DNA of 64,000 bases, taken from positions 109,403-173,402 of the forward strand of contig NZ_JBBBNV010000007.1 in assembly GCF_037137075.1 (NCBI RefSeq), read 5' to 3'. Shown piece by piece: positions 1 to 8,427 of this stretch (its first letter is position 1; each line of letters starts with the position of its first letter). Under the pieces are notes generated by a model. That model was not told the DNA's origin. It did no database searches and saw only the letters and a program-made list of their open reading frames with translations. Origin of the DNA: JBBBNV01 sp037137075. GTDB taxonomy: Bacteria > Bacillota > Bacilli > Paenibacillales > NBRC-103111. The position numbers and the translations under genes were made by a program.

Positions 1-94
1 GAATACCGGGAATGAGTACAGCTAGAAACGCCAGCATGGACAAGCCTGCATGCCCCCAGAGAAGCGGTTTTCGAGTCCGTAGTCGCATTTTCAT
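1..94 (-). CDS. spoIID: Stage II sporulation protein D, N-terminal fragment (cut by window edge)
   Basis: The reading frame starts at an ATG at 92-94 behind a GGAGG ribosome site and runs off the left edge. The visible 31 residues begin MKMRLRTRKPLLWGHAG and continue into a hydrophobic stretch, as in a short cytoplasmic basic N terminus plus signal anchor. SpoIID is a membrane-anchored peptidoglycan hydrolase needed for engulfment. The assignment rests mainly on position: in Bacillus murA is followed by spoIID, the order seen here. The protein sequence visible is too short to prove the family. A promoter would have to lie in 95-310, but I could not pick a convincing sigma-E site. Confidence 0.6.
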   Translation of the reverse strand, partial: MKMRLRTRKPLLWGHAGLSMLAFLAVLIPGI

Positions 95-310
95 AGAAAT
101 CCTCCACCTGTATGTTCGAGAAGCCCTCTCTTTTTCCATCATATGAACGGTGCGGGTTTAATAGAACGGGAACCGGGAAGACCTCCATCACACATTTTCA
201 TTTTAAGAGACACTCGCTTCAAAATAGTGCCTCCAATGCTGCTGAAGGTAGGTCGATTGTTCTTTGGTTTTATCCTGGCTGCGCAGTCCCGGCGAAGAAG
301 CAACAACAGC

Positions 311-337
311 AAAAAACCAAGCTCCCGGGGAGCCTGG
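311..337 (-). terminator. Intrinsic terminator after murA
   Basis: On the minus strand a 9-bp stem (CCAGGCTCC / GGAGCTTGG, one G-T pair) with a 3-nt CCG loop is followed directly by TTTTTT. It lies about 70 nt after the murA stop and separates murA from spoIID. Apart from it, 95-405 holds no gene I can support; a 67-codon minus frame at 139-342 has no ribosome site. Confidence 0.75.
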
Positions 338-405
338 CTCAAAGGTTATGCATTCGATTGTCTGTACTGCGGAGAATTTTGCTGCCGCAAACCGTCTTGC
401 TCTGC

Positions 406-1731
406 TTACGCCAGAGTCGGAGCCGGCTGCACGGCAAACAGCTTCCTCTCATTCTCCACTTCCTGAGGCACTGTAAACTCCACTCGCCGGATGTCCGCCC
501 CGATCATCTGCAGCTTGCGCGTAATGTCGTCGTAGCCGCGATCAATATGGTGGGTGCCGCTTATTTCCGTTTCTCCTTCAGCGACGAGCGCGGCCAAAAT
601 CAATGCCGCCCCTGCGCGCAAATCGGTGGCGCACACCTTCGAACCCTTCAAACGGTTGCTTCCGCTTACTATAGCGGTTCGTCCATCCACACGGATTTGG
701 GCGTTCAGCTTTTTCAGCTCTTCCACATGCATAAAGCGGTTCTCAAAAACCGTTTCGGTGACAATCCCCGTACCATCAGCGGTAAGAAGGAGGGCCATCA
801 TCTGCGATTGCATATCCGTCGGGAATCCCGGATACGGCAGCGTTTTGACATCTACCGCCCGCAGCGGCCGTTCGGCGAGCACCTCCAAGCCGTTCTCCTC
901 TTCACGTACCGTGACGCCCATTTCCTGCAGCTTGCTAATTACCGGACGCAGGTGATCGGCAATCGCCCCTTCTACCATAAGACGGCTTCCCGTAATGGCC
1001 GCCGCCATCATGTACGTGCCCGCTTCAATCCGGTCCGGGATAACCGTATGTACAACGCCCCGGAGCTGCTCCACGCCTTCAATGCGGATAACTCCTGTTC
1101 CTGCGCCGCGAACCTTGGCTCCCATGGCGTTCAAATAGTTTGCCAGGTCGACAATTTCCGGCTCCCTCGCGGCATTTTCGATAATTGTCGTTCCCTCTGC
1201 CAGACTGGCGGCCATCATAATATTTTCCGTAGCGCCTACACTGGCCACGTCCAAATAAATTTTGGCCCCTTGAAGGCGTCCGGTAACCCGGGCCTCGATG
1301 AAGCCTTGCCCCAGCTCAATCTCCGCGCCCATGGCCTCAAAGCCCTTCAGATGCTGATCGATCGGGCGTGTTCCGATCGCACAGCCGCCAGGCAGCGCAA
1401 TCCGGGCATACCCGTAGCGGGCCAACAGCGGACCCATGACCAAAAAGGAAGCGCGCATCTTGCGAACAAGCTCATACGGAGCGTCAAAGGAGGTAATGTG
1501 CTCCGCATTAATCCGAATCATTTCTTCTTTATAAGTAACATGGACACCTAATCCTTGCAACACCTTGCTGATTGTCATTACATCGTCAAGCCGAGGCACA
1601 TCGTGAATCACGCTTTCCCCTGCCGCACCCAAAATCGATGCAGCGATGACCGGAAGCACGGCGTTTTTGGCGCCGCTGACCTTGATTCTGCCGGACAAAC
1701 GCTGTCCGCCGCGGACGATTATTTTGCTCAT
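406..1731 (-). CDS. murA: UDP-N-acetylglucosamine 1-carboxyvinyltransferase MurA
   Basis: This is the first committed enzyme of peptidoglycan synthesis: it transfers enolpyruvate from PEP to UDP-GlcNAc in the cytoplasm. The 441-residue protein begins MSKIIVRGGQRLSGRIKVSG, contains the KNAVLPVIAAS region with the conserved N-terminal Lys, and has the loop GGCAIGTRPIDQHLKG whose Cys is the PEP-binding and fosfomycin-target residue. The start at 1731 is chosen because GGAGGG lies 7-9 nt upstream; a further ATG at 1734 is directly adjacent and an upstream in-frame ATG at 1782 lacks a ribosome site. Length fits the family. Position between a DUF1146 gene and spoIID matches the Bacillus murAA locus. 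Confidence 0.97.
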   Translation of the reverse strand: MSKIIVRGGQRLSGRIKVSGAKNAVLPVIAASILGAAGESVIHDVPRLDDVMTISKVLQGLGVHVTYKEEMIRINAEHITSFDAPYELVRKMRASFLVMGPLLARYGYARIALPGGCAIGTRPIDQHLKGFEAMGAEIELGQGFIEARVTGRLQGAKIYLDVASVGATENIMMAASLAEGTTIIENAAREPEIVDLANYLNAMGAKVRGAGTGVIRIEGVEQLRGVVHTVIPDRIEAGTYMMAAAITGSRLMVEGAIADHLRPVISKLQEMGVTVREEENGLEVLAERPLRAVDVKTLPYPGFPTDMQSQMMALLLTADGTGIVTETVFENRFMHVEELKKLNAQIRVDGRTAIVSGSNRLKGSKVCATDLRAGAALILAALVAEGETEISGTHHIDRGYDDITRKLQMIGADIRRVEFTVPQEVENERKLFAVQPAPTLA

Positions 1732-2047
1732 CATGGTTCCCTCCGCGTTACTAAAAATTTCCATTGGAACATTTGGAAACATCTTCCCTTGTTCCGTCCA
1801 TTGTACAGTTTACATGAAGCGTGGTTGTGGAACAACTGTTATTTGTTTACATGTGCTTATAAACGGATGTTCTCCGTCATTCCGTGCTTTAAGGCAATAT
1901 GAAATCGTTCGCAGCCTGCAGCAATTTTGTGGGGGCCGATTCTTGATGCGCGGCATTTCATACTACACATTGTTGACAAGAAAAATGAATGTTATTCCAG
2001 CAAAAAGGGCCGCCCGCTTCGGAACGGAATAAAAATCGCTATTTTTT
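1732..2047. other. Intergenic stretch before murA
   Basis: About 316 nt between the DUF1146 gene and murA. I see no supported gene. A murA promoter is expected here but no convincing -35/-10 pair stood out. A weak AATCG/CGATT hairpin plus T run just after the DUF1146 stop could be a poor terminator. Confidence 0.4.
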
Positions 2048-2302
2048 TCACGAAACGATTCCCTTCATTAAACTGGCCCAGTTCAAATAATCGATGAAAA
2101 ACCGGGCCAACTGGTAACCGAGCGCTATAGTCAGCACAACCTGCAGCAGCTTGGCTTGCGGACTCTTGGGCTGCCGAAGAAAAACGTCGAGCCGGACCTG
2201 CTGAAGCACCCACCAGGAAATACCGATGCAAACCAGCACGATGCCAATATTGGTGATGCCCGACACCGCCAGAGAAAAAGACAACGGATCCGCCGCGCCC
2301 AT
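2048..2302 (-). CDS. DUF1146 family small membrane protein (YwzB-like)
   Basis: An 84-residue protein with two hydrophobic segments (about 13-33 and 51-70) separated by a short basic loop with RLDVFLRQPKSPQAKLL. This organisation and the position beside murA fit the DUF1146/YwzB family of Bacillus, whose function is not known. The ATG at 2302 has AAGGAGGG about 9 nt upstream. It begins only 14 nt after the stop of the upstream subtilase gene, so the two are probably cotranscribed, although in Bacillus its neighbours are ATP synthase-side genes rather than a protease. Membrane location is inferred from hydropathy only. Confidence 0.8.
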   Translation of the reverse strand: MGAADPLSFSLAVSGITNIGIVLVCIGISWWVLQQVRLDVFLRQPKSPQAKLLQVVLTIALGYQLARFFIDYLNWASLMKGIVS

Positions 2303-2316
2303 AGGTCATGCCCTCC

Positions 2317-5115
2317 TTATTGTGGATGAATTCGTTCCAGCAGCACAACGAATTCAGCTCGGGTTGCCGGCTCATCGGGACGGAAGGTGCCGTCATCAAA
2401 GCCGTTCAGCCAGCCCTCTGCCTTCATCTGTTTTAATATAGAGGCGCCCCAGTGGCTTTCGGGAATATCCACAAACGGGGCTTGTCCGCGCAGCTTGCCG
2501 CTAATTCCTAGCGCGCCGGCAAACATGCTGGCCATTTCAATCCGGGTCAAGGGCTTGTCCGGACCGATGGTCTGGTCAGGGTAGCCTTGAAGAATCCCTT
2601 TGCGCGTAGCGGCGGCAATAGCCTCATACGCCCAGTGATCCGCCGCCAAATCGGTGTAATTCAGCTCCATCTGGCGGGATAAGCCGAAGGCGCGCACAAG
2701 CATAGCCGCCGCTTCCGCCCGGGTTATCGTCCGATTCGGCATAAACATGTACTCCCCGTAACCGTTAACCCAACCTTCTTCCGTTGCAGCCGCGATTTCC
2801 GTCTTAGCCCAGTGATCGGCGATATCAATATAGCCGCTTACCAATGGCGCTTGCGAAACCTGCAGCTCATACAGCTGATCCGAGAAGGAGCTGTTTGCCG
2901 TCAGCTTGATATAGTAGCTGCCCGGCGCAAAGGGCTGAAGCCATGCGGCGCTTCCTGTTCCGGCCGGAAACTGGCCGCTGGTTACTGCTTCAAGACTCGA
3001 ATTGTAAATGGTATAGGAGACATCTGCCTTCTCCGGCAGCCCGGTAAGGCGGAACTGAGCAAGACTGTCCTCCGTCAGCTTAAACCGGAACCAATCGGCG
3101 TCATCCGCTGTATCGATAATCCCCTGATACGGGTAATCGAAGCGGATATCCGTCGCCTGGTATGCTTTGTTATTCGGCTCATTCGGATCGACAAGCTTCG
3201 GCACAAATTCCAGACTCAGGAAGTATTCAGCTGCCGCAGCCAAATCAGAAGCGTTGGTCACCCGAATGTAGTACGTGCCGGGCAGCACCTCCATCTGAGG
3301 CGCATACTCCGGCTGGCCTTGTCCCCCGGCATCAATGGTCAGCGCCCGCTCTCCTTGCTTCTGTATAAGAAGGGCCAAATCGATTTTGGGGCTGTCCGTG
3401 CTGGCTCTCACCCGCATAATTCCGGATGTCTCCGGCTTAACGACGAACCAGTCCTGATCTCCGCGACGATGAAAAGTGCCGGTGATCGTCTGTGTGCGGG
3501 CCGGCAGGGCATACGCTTTGTACTGGCGGTCATTATCCTCATATGGATCTGCGTAAATATCAAAGCTGCTCGAAAGACGGTACGTGGAGGAAGCAGCAGC
3601 ACCGGCGTTTTTGGCGGCTATCCGTACAAAAACGGTTCCTTTTCGGACCGTAAGGGTGCTTTGTTTGCCGGGCGTCACATCCTGAGTCATTGTTTTGCCG
3701 TCATATTCAACATACATTGTCATCGGGAGAGCATCCGGCTGATCGGCCTGCAGCGTCAAATGCAGCTGGCCGTCGTAAGGAATCTTCATCGAGTACCAGT
3801 CCTTATCGGAGCTGCCGCTGAGCTCAGCTGTTATCATGGTGTTCAAAGGGAAAACGGCTGCCGACGCCTTCGTTTCATTCGGCTCGTACAAATCTGGAAT
3901 GTAGGCTTGCGTCAACGCCAAATCGGCCCTGAGCTGCCCGTATCCGGTGTGCTCATCCCAGCCGGGTGCTCCGACGTCCTGAGAGGAGCCTCGCATATGA
4001 TTACGAATCTGGGCGGCCGTCCAATCCGGGTGCTGCTGCCATACAAGCGCAGCAACCGCAGCGGCTTGCGGAGCCGCCATGGACGTGCCGTCCCGATACT
4101 CATATCCGCCGCCCTGCGCGGTTGTATATACCAGCCAAGGCGCAACCAGGTCTACCTCCGGTCCATAATTGGACCGCTCTTCAACCTCTCCTGTTCCGGT
4201 AATTCCGCCAACGGCAAGCACACTCGGATAAGCCGCCGGGAACCGGACCATTTCCCCTTCATCGTTGCCTGTTGCGGCAACCAGCAGCACATTTTGGGCC
4301 TCGGCATATTCCACGACTTCCTGCAGAAACGGGTCGCTGCCCGGGAGCCCTACGGACATGACGACCACCTTCGCCCCGTGATTGACAGCGTAGCGGATTC
4401 CCTCCGCCAGCTTCGCCTCATCTCCCCGGCCGCTTTGCTCCAGCGCCTTGATCGGCATGAGCTTGGCCCTCCAGAGGAGGCCGGTTACCCCGGTGCCGTT
4501 ATTTCCCGCAGCAGCCATCACTCCGGCCACGTTCGTGCCATGACCGTTATCATCCAAGGGCGGCTGTTCCGGATCAATCACGTTATATCCGGAAACCAGA
4601 TTAGCCTGTAAATCCGGGTGCTGCAAATCAACCCCGGTATCAATCATGGCTATCGTGAAGCCTTCATTTCCCGTTGCTATGTCCCACGCCGCCTCGGCCT
4701 GAATTTGCTTCAAGTAGGTTTGCCTGCTGAAGAACGGGTCGTTCGCAGCGGCAAGCGAGCTGAGCTCCCGGTTGGGAAGCATATACTTCACCTGAGCCGA
4801 TCCCGCCCACTTCACGCGCCACTCCCGAGGATCAACCCCCTCCGCAGGACGGACAACATCGACCCCAAGCTCCTTGAATGTGCTTATCCGCTCACTCGTG
4901 TGCCAAAATTCGGCCGGAGGCTCGCTGTTCCATTTCAGGATCCATGAATCCGCTTGAGCCGACTGACTCTCCGCCGCCTGCTGGGGAGCAGCGCTCATCA
5001 CAGTTACCCTCTCTCTCATTCCCATGCTTTCTGGAGCCAGGCTATAGGAGAAATGGGACATTGCCAATACACTGCAAAGCAATATAGATGCTGTTATTTT
5101 CATCGTGTTATTCAT
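2317..5115 (-). CDS. Secreted S8 (subtilisin-like) serine protease with PPC-type and three SLH domains
   Basis: 932 residues. A signal peptide spans about 1-27. A pro-region (about 55-140) is followed by a subtilase domain with the catalytic triad visible: Asp159 in AMIDTGVD, His192 in DDNGHGTNVAG, Ser345 in DGTSMAAPQ, plus oxyanion Asn284 in ATGNDEG. Three segments starting DLYEPNE, DPYEDND and DPNEPNN resemble bacterial pre-peptidase C-terminal (PPC) domains. The last ~180 residues hold three SLH repeats (DIADHWA, DLAADHWA, DIPESHWG), which bind pyruvylated wall polymers, so the enzyme is inferred to be cell-surface anchored. Start ATG 5115 has AAAGG about 10 nt upstream. It lies between the nuo operon terminator and the DUF1146-murA genes, with only 14 nt to DUF1146. 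Substrate unknown. Confidence 0.95.
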   Translation of the reverse strand: MNNTMKITASILLCSVLAMSHFSYSLAPESMGMRERVTVMSAAPQQAAESQSAQADSWILKWNSEPPAEFWHTSERISTFKELGVDVVRPAEGVDPREWRVKWAGSAQVKYMLPNRELSSLAAANDPFFSRQTYLKQIQAEAAWDIATGNEGFTIAMIDTGVDLQHPDLQANLVSGYNVIDPEQPPLDDNGHGTNVAGVMAAAGNNGTGVTGLLWRAKLMPIKALEQSGRGDEAKLAEGIRYAVNHGAKVVVMSVGLPGSDPFLQEVVEYAEAQNVLLVAATGNDEGEMVRFPAAYPSVLAVGGITGTGEVEERSNYGPEVDLVAPWLVYTTAQGGGYEYRDGTSMAAPQAAAVAALVWQQHPDWTAAQIRNHMRGSSQDVGAPGWDEHTGYGQLRADLALTQAYIPDLYEPNETKASAAVFPLNTMITAELSGSSDKDWYSMKIPYDGQLHLTLQADQPDALPMTMYVEYDGKTMTQDVTPGKQSTLTVRKGTVFVRIAAKNAGAAASSTYRLSSSFDIYADPYEDNDRQYKAYALPARTQTITGTFHRRGDQDWFVVKPETSGIMRVRASTDSPKIDLALLIQKQGERALTIDAGGQGQPEYAPQMEVLPGTYYIRVTNASDLAAAAEYFLSLEFVPKLVDPNEPNNKAYQATDIRFDYPYQGIIDTADDADWFRFKLTEDSLAQFRLTGLPEKADVSYTIYNSSLEAVTSGQFPAGTGSAAWLQPFAPGSYYIKLTANSSFSDQLYELQVSQAPLVSGYIDIADHWAKTEIAAATEEGWVNGYGEYMFMPNRTITRAEAAAMLVRAFGLSRQMELNYTDLAADHWAYEAIAAATRKGILQGYPDQTIGPDKPLTRIEMASMFAGALGISGKLRGQAPFVDIPESHWGASILKQMKAEGWLNGFDDGTFRPDEPATRAEFVVLLERIHPQ

Positions 5116-5191
5116 TCTGGACGGACCTTTACCCCATTTTTTATAACTAATTTATATTCGCCACGCACCTTCCAAACTCCTCTATTCCGTT

Positions 5192-5227
5192 GAAAAAAGA
5201 AAAGGCCTCTCCCGTTCGGAAGAGGCT
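5192..5227 (-). terminator. Intrinsic terminator of the nuo operon
   Basis: Minus-strand hairpin GCCTCTTCC...GGGAGAGGC followed by TTTTCTTTTTTC, 18 nt beyond the nuoN stop. It isolates the subtilase gene from the nuo transcript. Confidence 0.85.
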
Positions 5228-5244
5228 TGCGACAACCACTATAT

Positions 5245-6786
5245 TTACCGGATGAAGAAGTCCTGCGTCAAAGACAGCACCTGATTTAAGTACCCCAGCA
5301 CAATGTGCGGGAATAGCCCCAGCAAGACGGTCATCAGTGCGCACAGCCAAATAGCCGCATACTGAGGGACAGAAGCCCGGACAGGAGCATCTGTGGTGGC
5401 ACGCATAAACATTTGGCGGATAACCCCGAAATAATAGTAGTAGGATATAACGCTGGTTACAACCATAATGGCGGGAAGCCAATAATTTTGCGTCTGCAGC
5501 GTTCCGAACAAAATGAACAGCTTACCGAAGAAGCCCGCCGTCACCGGAAGTCCGGCCAGAGAAAGCAGAAACACTACCATGGCGACCGCCGTCCACGGCG
5601 CGCGGTAATATAGTCCCGCGAAGGCCGAGATTTCTTCATTGCCGGTATCGCCGGACACTGCAATGAGAACGGCAATGGCTCCAATCGTCATCAGCAGGTA
5701 GGCCAGAAGGTAGAACAGCAGCTCCGTCACGTTGCCGTAATGAAACATCGTGAAGTTCGATGCGAGCGGAACGAGCAAATACCCCGTATTGGCTACCCCG
5801 GAAAAGGCCAGCAGCCGCTTCATATTGTTCTGGCGGAGGGCGGCCACATTGCCGACAACCATTGTGACAGCCGCAAGCACCCCGATGGAAAGCAGCACAT
5901 CCTCCGTCAATCTGGACGAGCCTGTGCCGTACAAATTGTATAGAACCCGGAACGTGAGCGCGAAGGCCGCCCCCTTGGATACGACCGCCAAGAAAGCGGT
6001 GACGGGCGAAGCCGCTCCTTGGTACACATCCGGCACCCATGTATGGAACGGGGCCGCCGCTATTTTAAAGCCGAATCCCGCCAACAGCAGGAAAAAGGAC
6101 ACATACAGCAGCGGCGTCATGGAATGATCCGCGCCAATAACCGCTTTTTGAATATCCCCTAGATTGGTGGACCCCGATATTCCATACAAAAAGGACATTC
6201 CATAGAGCATAATAGCTGAGGAAATTCCGCCCATCACCACATATTTAAAGGAAGCTTCATTTGTTTCCTGCCGCTTCTTCCGTATGCCCACGAGCACATA
6301 GGAGGTTATACTGAGCAGCTCCAGACCGACAAACAGCGTAATTAAATCGCCGCTTGAGGCCATTACCATCCCGCCGAGCACAGCCGGCAAGTACAAATAA
6401 TAATATTCTCCCACGTGAGGAATGTCCTCTGGTTTGACCGATCCGATGCTCATCAGCACAATAAGCGCCGTGCCGCCGAGGAGAAGCAGCTTCATGAAGC
6501 TGGCAAAATCGTCAACACGATAGCTTTGCCCCAGCAGCTGCACGGCATCTGAGGATGCGATTGTCCCGGTCCGGGCATCCACCATATTCAAGGCCGCCAA
6601 ATCGCCAGCGGTAAACACAGCCGAGACAATCAGCGCAGCCAGTGTCAGCCAGCCCAGAAAGCTTCTGGACCGTTGCCTTGGCAGCAGTAAATCAATGACA
6701 GACAATAGAACGGCGGAGATGACCAAGGTCAATTCCGGTGCAAGATGGACCAGATCCCCGGCCGCCAAACGCTGAAATGAATCCAT
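5245..6786 (-). CDS. nuoN: NADH-quinone oxidoreductase (complex I) subunit N
   Basis: 513 residues, about 14 membrane segments, with antiporter-like (Mrp-type) organisation: the KPEDIPHVGEYYYLYLPAVLGG, FVGLELLSITSYVLVG and AAPFHTWVPDVYQGA motifs contain the membrane Glu and Lys/His residues expected for proton translocation. It is the last gene of the nuo operon. ATG 6786 has GGGAGGG upstream and lies 6 nt after the nuoM stop, so translation is probably coupled. Known role: one of the three proton-pumping antiporter subunits of the complex I membrane arm. Confidence 0.97.
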   Translation of the reverse strand: MDSFQRLAAGDLVHLAPELTLVISAVLLSVIDLLLPRQRSRSFLGWLTLAALIVSAVFTAGDLAALNMVDARTGTIASSDAVQLLGQSYRVDDFASFMKLLLLGGTALIVLMSIGSVKPEDIPHVGEYYYLYLPAVLGGMVMASSGDLITLFVGLELLSITSYVLVGIRKKRQETNEASFKYVVMGGISSAIMLYGMSFLYGISGSTNLGDIQKAVIGADHSMTPLLYVSFFLLLAGFGFKIAAAPFHTWVPDVYQGAASPVTAFLAVVSKGAAFALTFRVLYNLYGTGSSRLTEDVLLSIGVLAAVTMVVGNVAALRQNNMKRLLAFSGVANTGYLLVPLASNFTMFHYGNVTELLFYLLAYLLMTIGAIAVLIAVSGDTGNEEISAFAGLYYRAPWTAVAMVVFLLSLAGLPVTAGFFGKLFILFGTLQTQNYWLPAIMVVTSVISYYYYFGVIRQMFMRATTDAPVRASVPQYAAIWLCALMTVLLGLFPHIVLGYLNQVLSLTQDFFIR

Positions 6787-6792
6787 TGGCCT

Positions 6793-8427
6793 CTACCCTC
6801 CCGTTTTTGTCACTGCTGAAATGGTTTGATAAAATCCGCTGACCGTTTGCCCAAGCGGTTCGCTAAGCACAGAGGGCCAGATGCCGATCAGGACAATAAA
6901 AGCCACCAGCAGGATCATCGGCACCGCTTCCACCAATCGGGCATCGCGCAGATCCCGGAATGCATCCGGCAGCGGACCGTACGTGATGCGAAGAATCCCT
7001 CGCAGGACATAGACAGCGGTCAAAATCACACCGACGGCCCCGACCGTAGTCACCACCGGATGCTGCCCGAACAAGCCGAGCAAGGCCAGAAACTCGCTGA
7101 TAAATCCAGACAATAACGGCAGTCCGAGAGAGGCCATGCCTGCAATCAGCAGCATCCCGGACGTAAATGGAATGGACTTCGCCAGTCCCCCCAGCCGGTC
7201 GATTTGTGTGGTGGCTGTGCGCTCGTACAAATTACCGACAATCAGGAAGAGCAGGGCGGATATCAGACCGTGCGAGACAAGCTGAAAAATAGCTCCCTGC
7301 AGGCCGATCTCGTTAAACGCAGCCAGACCCAGCAGGACAATGCCCATATGACTAATGCTGGAATAGGCCAAAATCAGCTTGAATTCCCGCTGCCTCATCG
7401 CCAGCAGCGCCCCATAAAGAATGTTTACAACACCAAGTACGGCCAGCACCAGCGCCCCTGCCTTCGCCTCCTGGGGAAACAACAGAATACCGAAACGGAG
7501 CAGGCCATAGGCTCCCATTTTCAGCAAAACCCCAGCGTGAATCATAACGACCGATGGCGGCGCCTCCGTATGCACGCGAAGCATCCAGGAATGAAACGGA
7601 AAAATCGGCAGCTTGATTCCGAAGGCTACCAGCAGCAGGACGAACATCGTCCATCTCATCGCTCCATCGGCATAAAACGGGTTGCCTTCAAACACACGGT
7701 TGACTAGTGAATCGGCATGCTGAAGCAGGTTGGCCGAAATGGTCTGCAAATCTCCGCTGTAGATGAAGGACATCTGCTGCTGGGCCTCATTGATGCTCAT
7801 CGTCATTCCGGCTGTCGTGATCAGCAGCAGGAACGCAATAAACATGACTGCCGAACCGACTCCATTGTAGATCAGGAAGGAATTGGCCGCTTTTTCCCGG
7901 TTCATGTAGCCCCATATTCCAACCAAGAAGAACATCGGAATTAATGTCATCTCGAAGAAGACGAAGAACAGCAGTAAATCCTGCGCAGTGAACACTCCCA
8001 GCATGCCGGCTTCCAGCAGTAAAAACAAAATGTAATACGATTTCCAGCGTTTTTTGACGTATACCGAAGCTAGCGCGGCCATGGAGGAGATGAAGCCTGT
8101 CAGCAGCACCAGCGCCATGGACAAGCCGTCTACCCCGAGACTGTAGGCGAATTGCACATAATAATCTGTAATGGCTTCCGAAGCAAGGTCTTCCTCACGG
8201 CTCAGCGGAAGCTGAATCCAGGTATGCTGTTCCGTAAATTGCAGTCCTTCCGACTGCTGATTAAATCCGGCGTACAGCCACAAGGAAAGCAGGAACGGTA
8301 CAAATGCCATCATGATGCCTATCGCACGGATGAGGCGTCCCCGCTCCTTCGGTATGCAGGCCAGCAGGATTATGCCGGCAAGCGGCGATAACACAATCAG
8401 TGACAATATCGGCAAGCCGTCAAGCAT
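6793..8427 (-). CDS. nuoM: NADH-quinone oxidoreductase (complex I) subunit M
   Basis: 544 residues, polytopic. Family signatures include FFVFFEMTLIPMFFLVGIWG (conserved Glu in TM5) and FPFHSWMLRVHTEAPPSVV (Lys/His region of the antiporter fold). The start at 8427 is preferred over an upstream in-frame ATG at 8460 because AAGGAGG sits 7 nt before it; it overlaps the end of nuoL by 8 nt, typical of translational coupling in this operon. Proton-pumping membrane-arm subunit. Confidence 0.97.
   Translation of the reverse strand: MLDGLPILSLIVLSPLAGIILLACIPKERGRLIRAIGIMMAFVPFLLSLWLYAGFNQQSEGLQFTEQHTWIQLPLSREEDLASEAITDYYVQFAYSLGVDGLSMALVLLTGFISSMAALASVYVKKRWKSYYILFLLLEAGMLGVFTAQDLLLFFVFFEMTLIPMFFLVGIWGYMNREKAANSFLIYNGVGSAVMFIAFLLLITTAGMTMSINEAQQQMSFIYSGDLQTISANLLQHADSLVNRVFEGNPFYADGAMRWTMFVLLLVAFGIKLPIFPFHSWMLRVHTEAPPSVVMIHAGVLLKMGAYGLLRFGILLFPQEAKAGALVLAVLGVVNILYGALLAMRQREFKLILAYSSISHMGIVLLGLAAFNEIGLQGAIFQLVSHGLISALLFLIVGNLYERTATTQIDRLGGLAKSIPFTSGMLLIAGMASLGLPLLSGFISEFLALLGLFGQHPVVTTVGAVGVILTAVYVLRGILRITYGPLPDAFRDLRDARLVEAVPMILLVAFIVLIGIWPSVLSEPLGQTVSGFYQTISAVTKTGG

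Noticed and set aside
112..1551. 479-codon plus-strand frame antisense to murA
   Set aside because: Overlaps murA entirely and shows no recognisable domain.
2812..4611. 599-codon plus-strand frame antisense to the subtilase gene
   Set aside because: Shadow of a certain gene; composition (Arg, His, Leu-rich) is typical of antisense frames.
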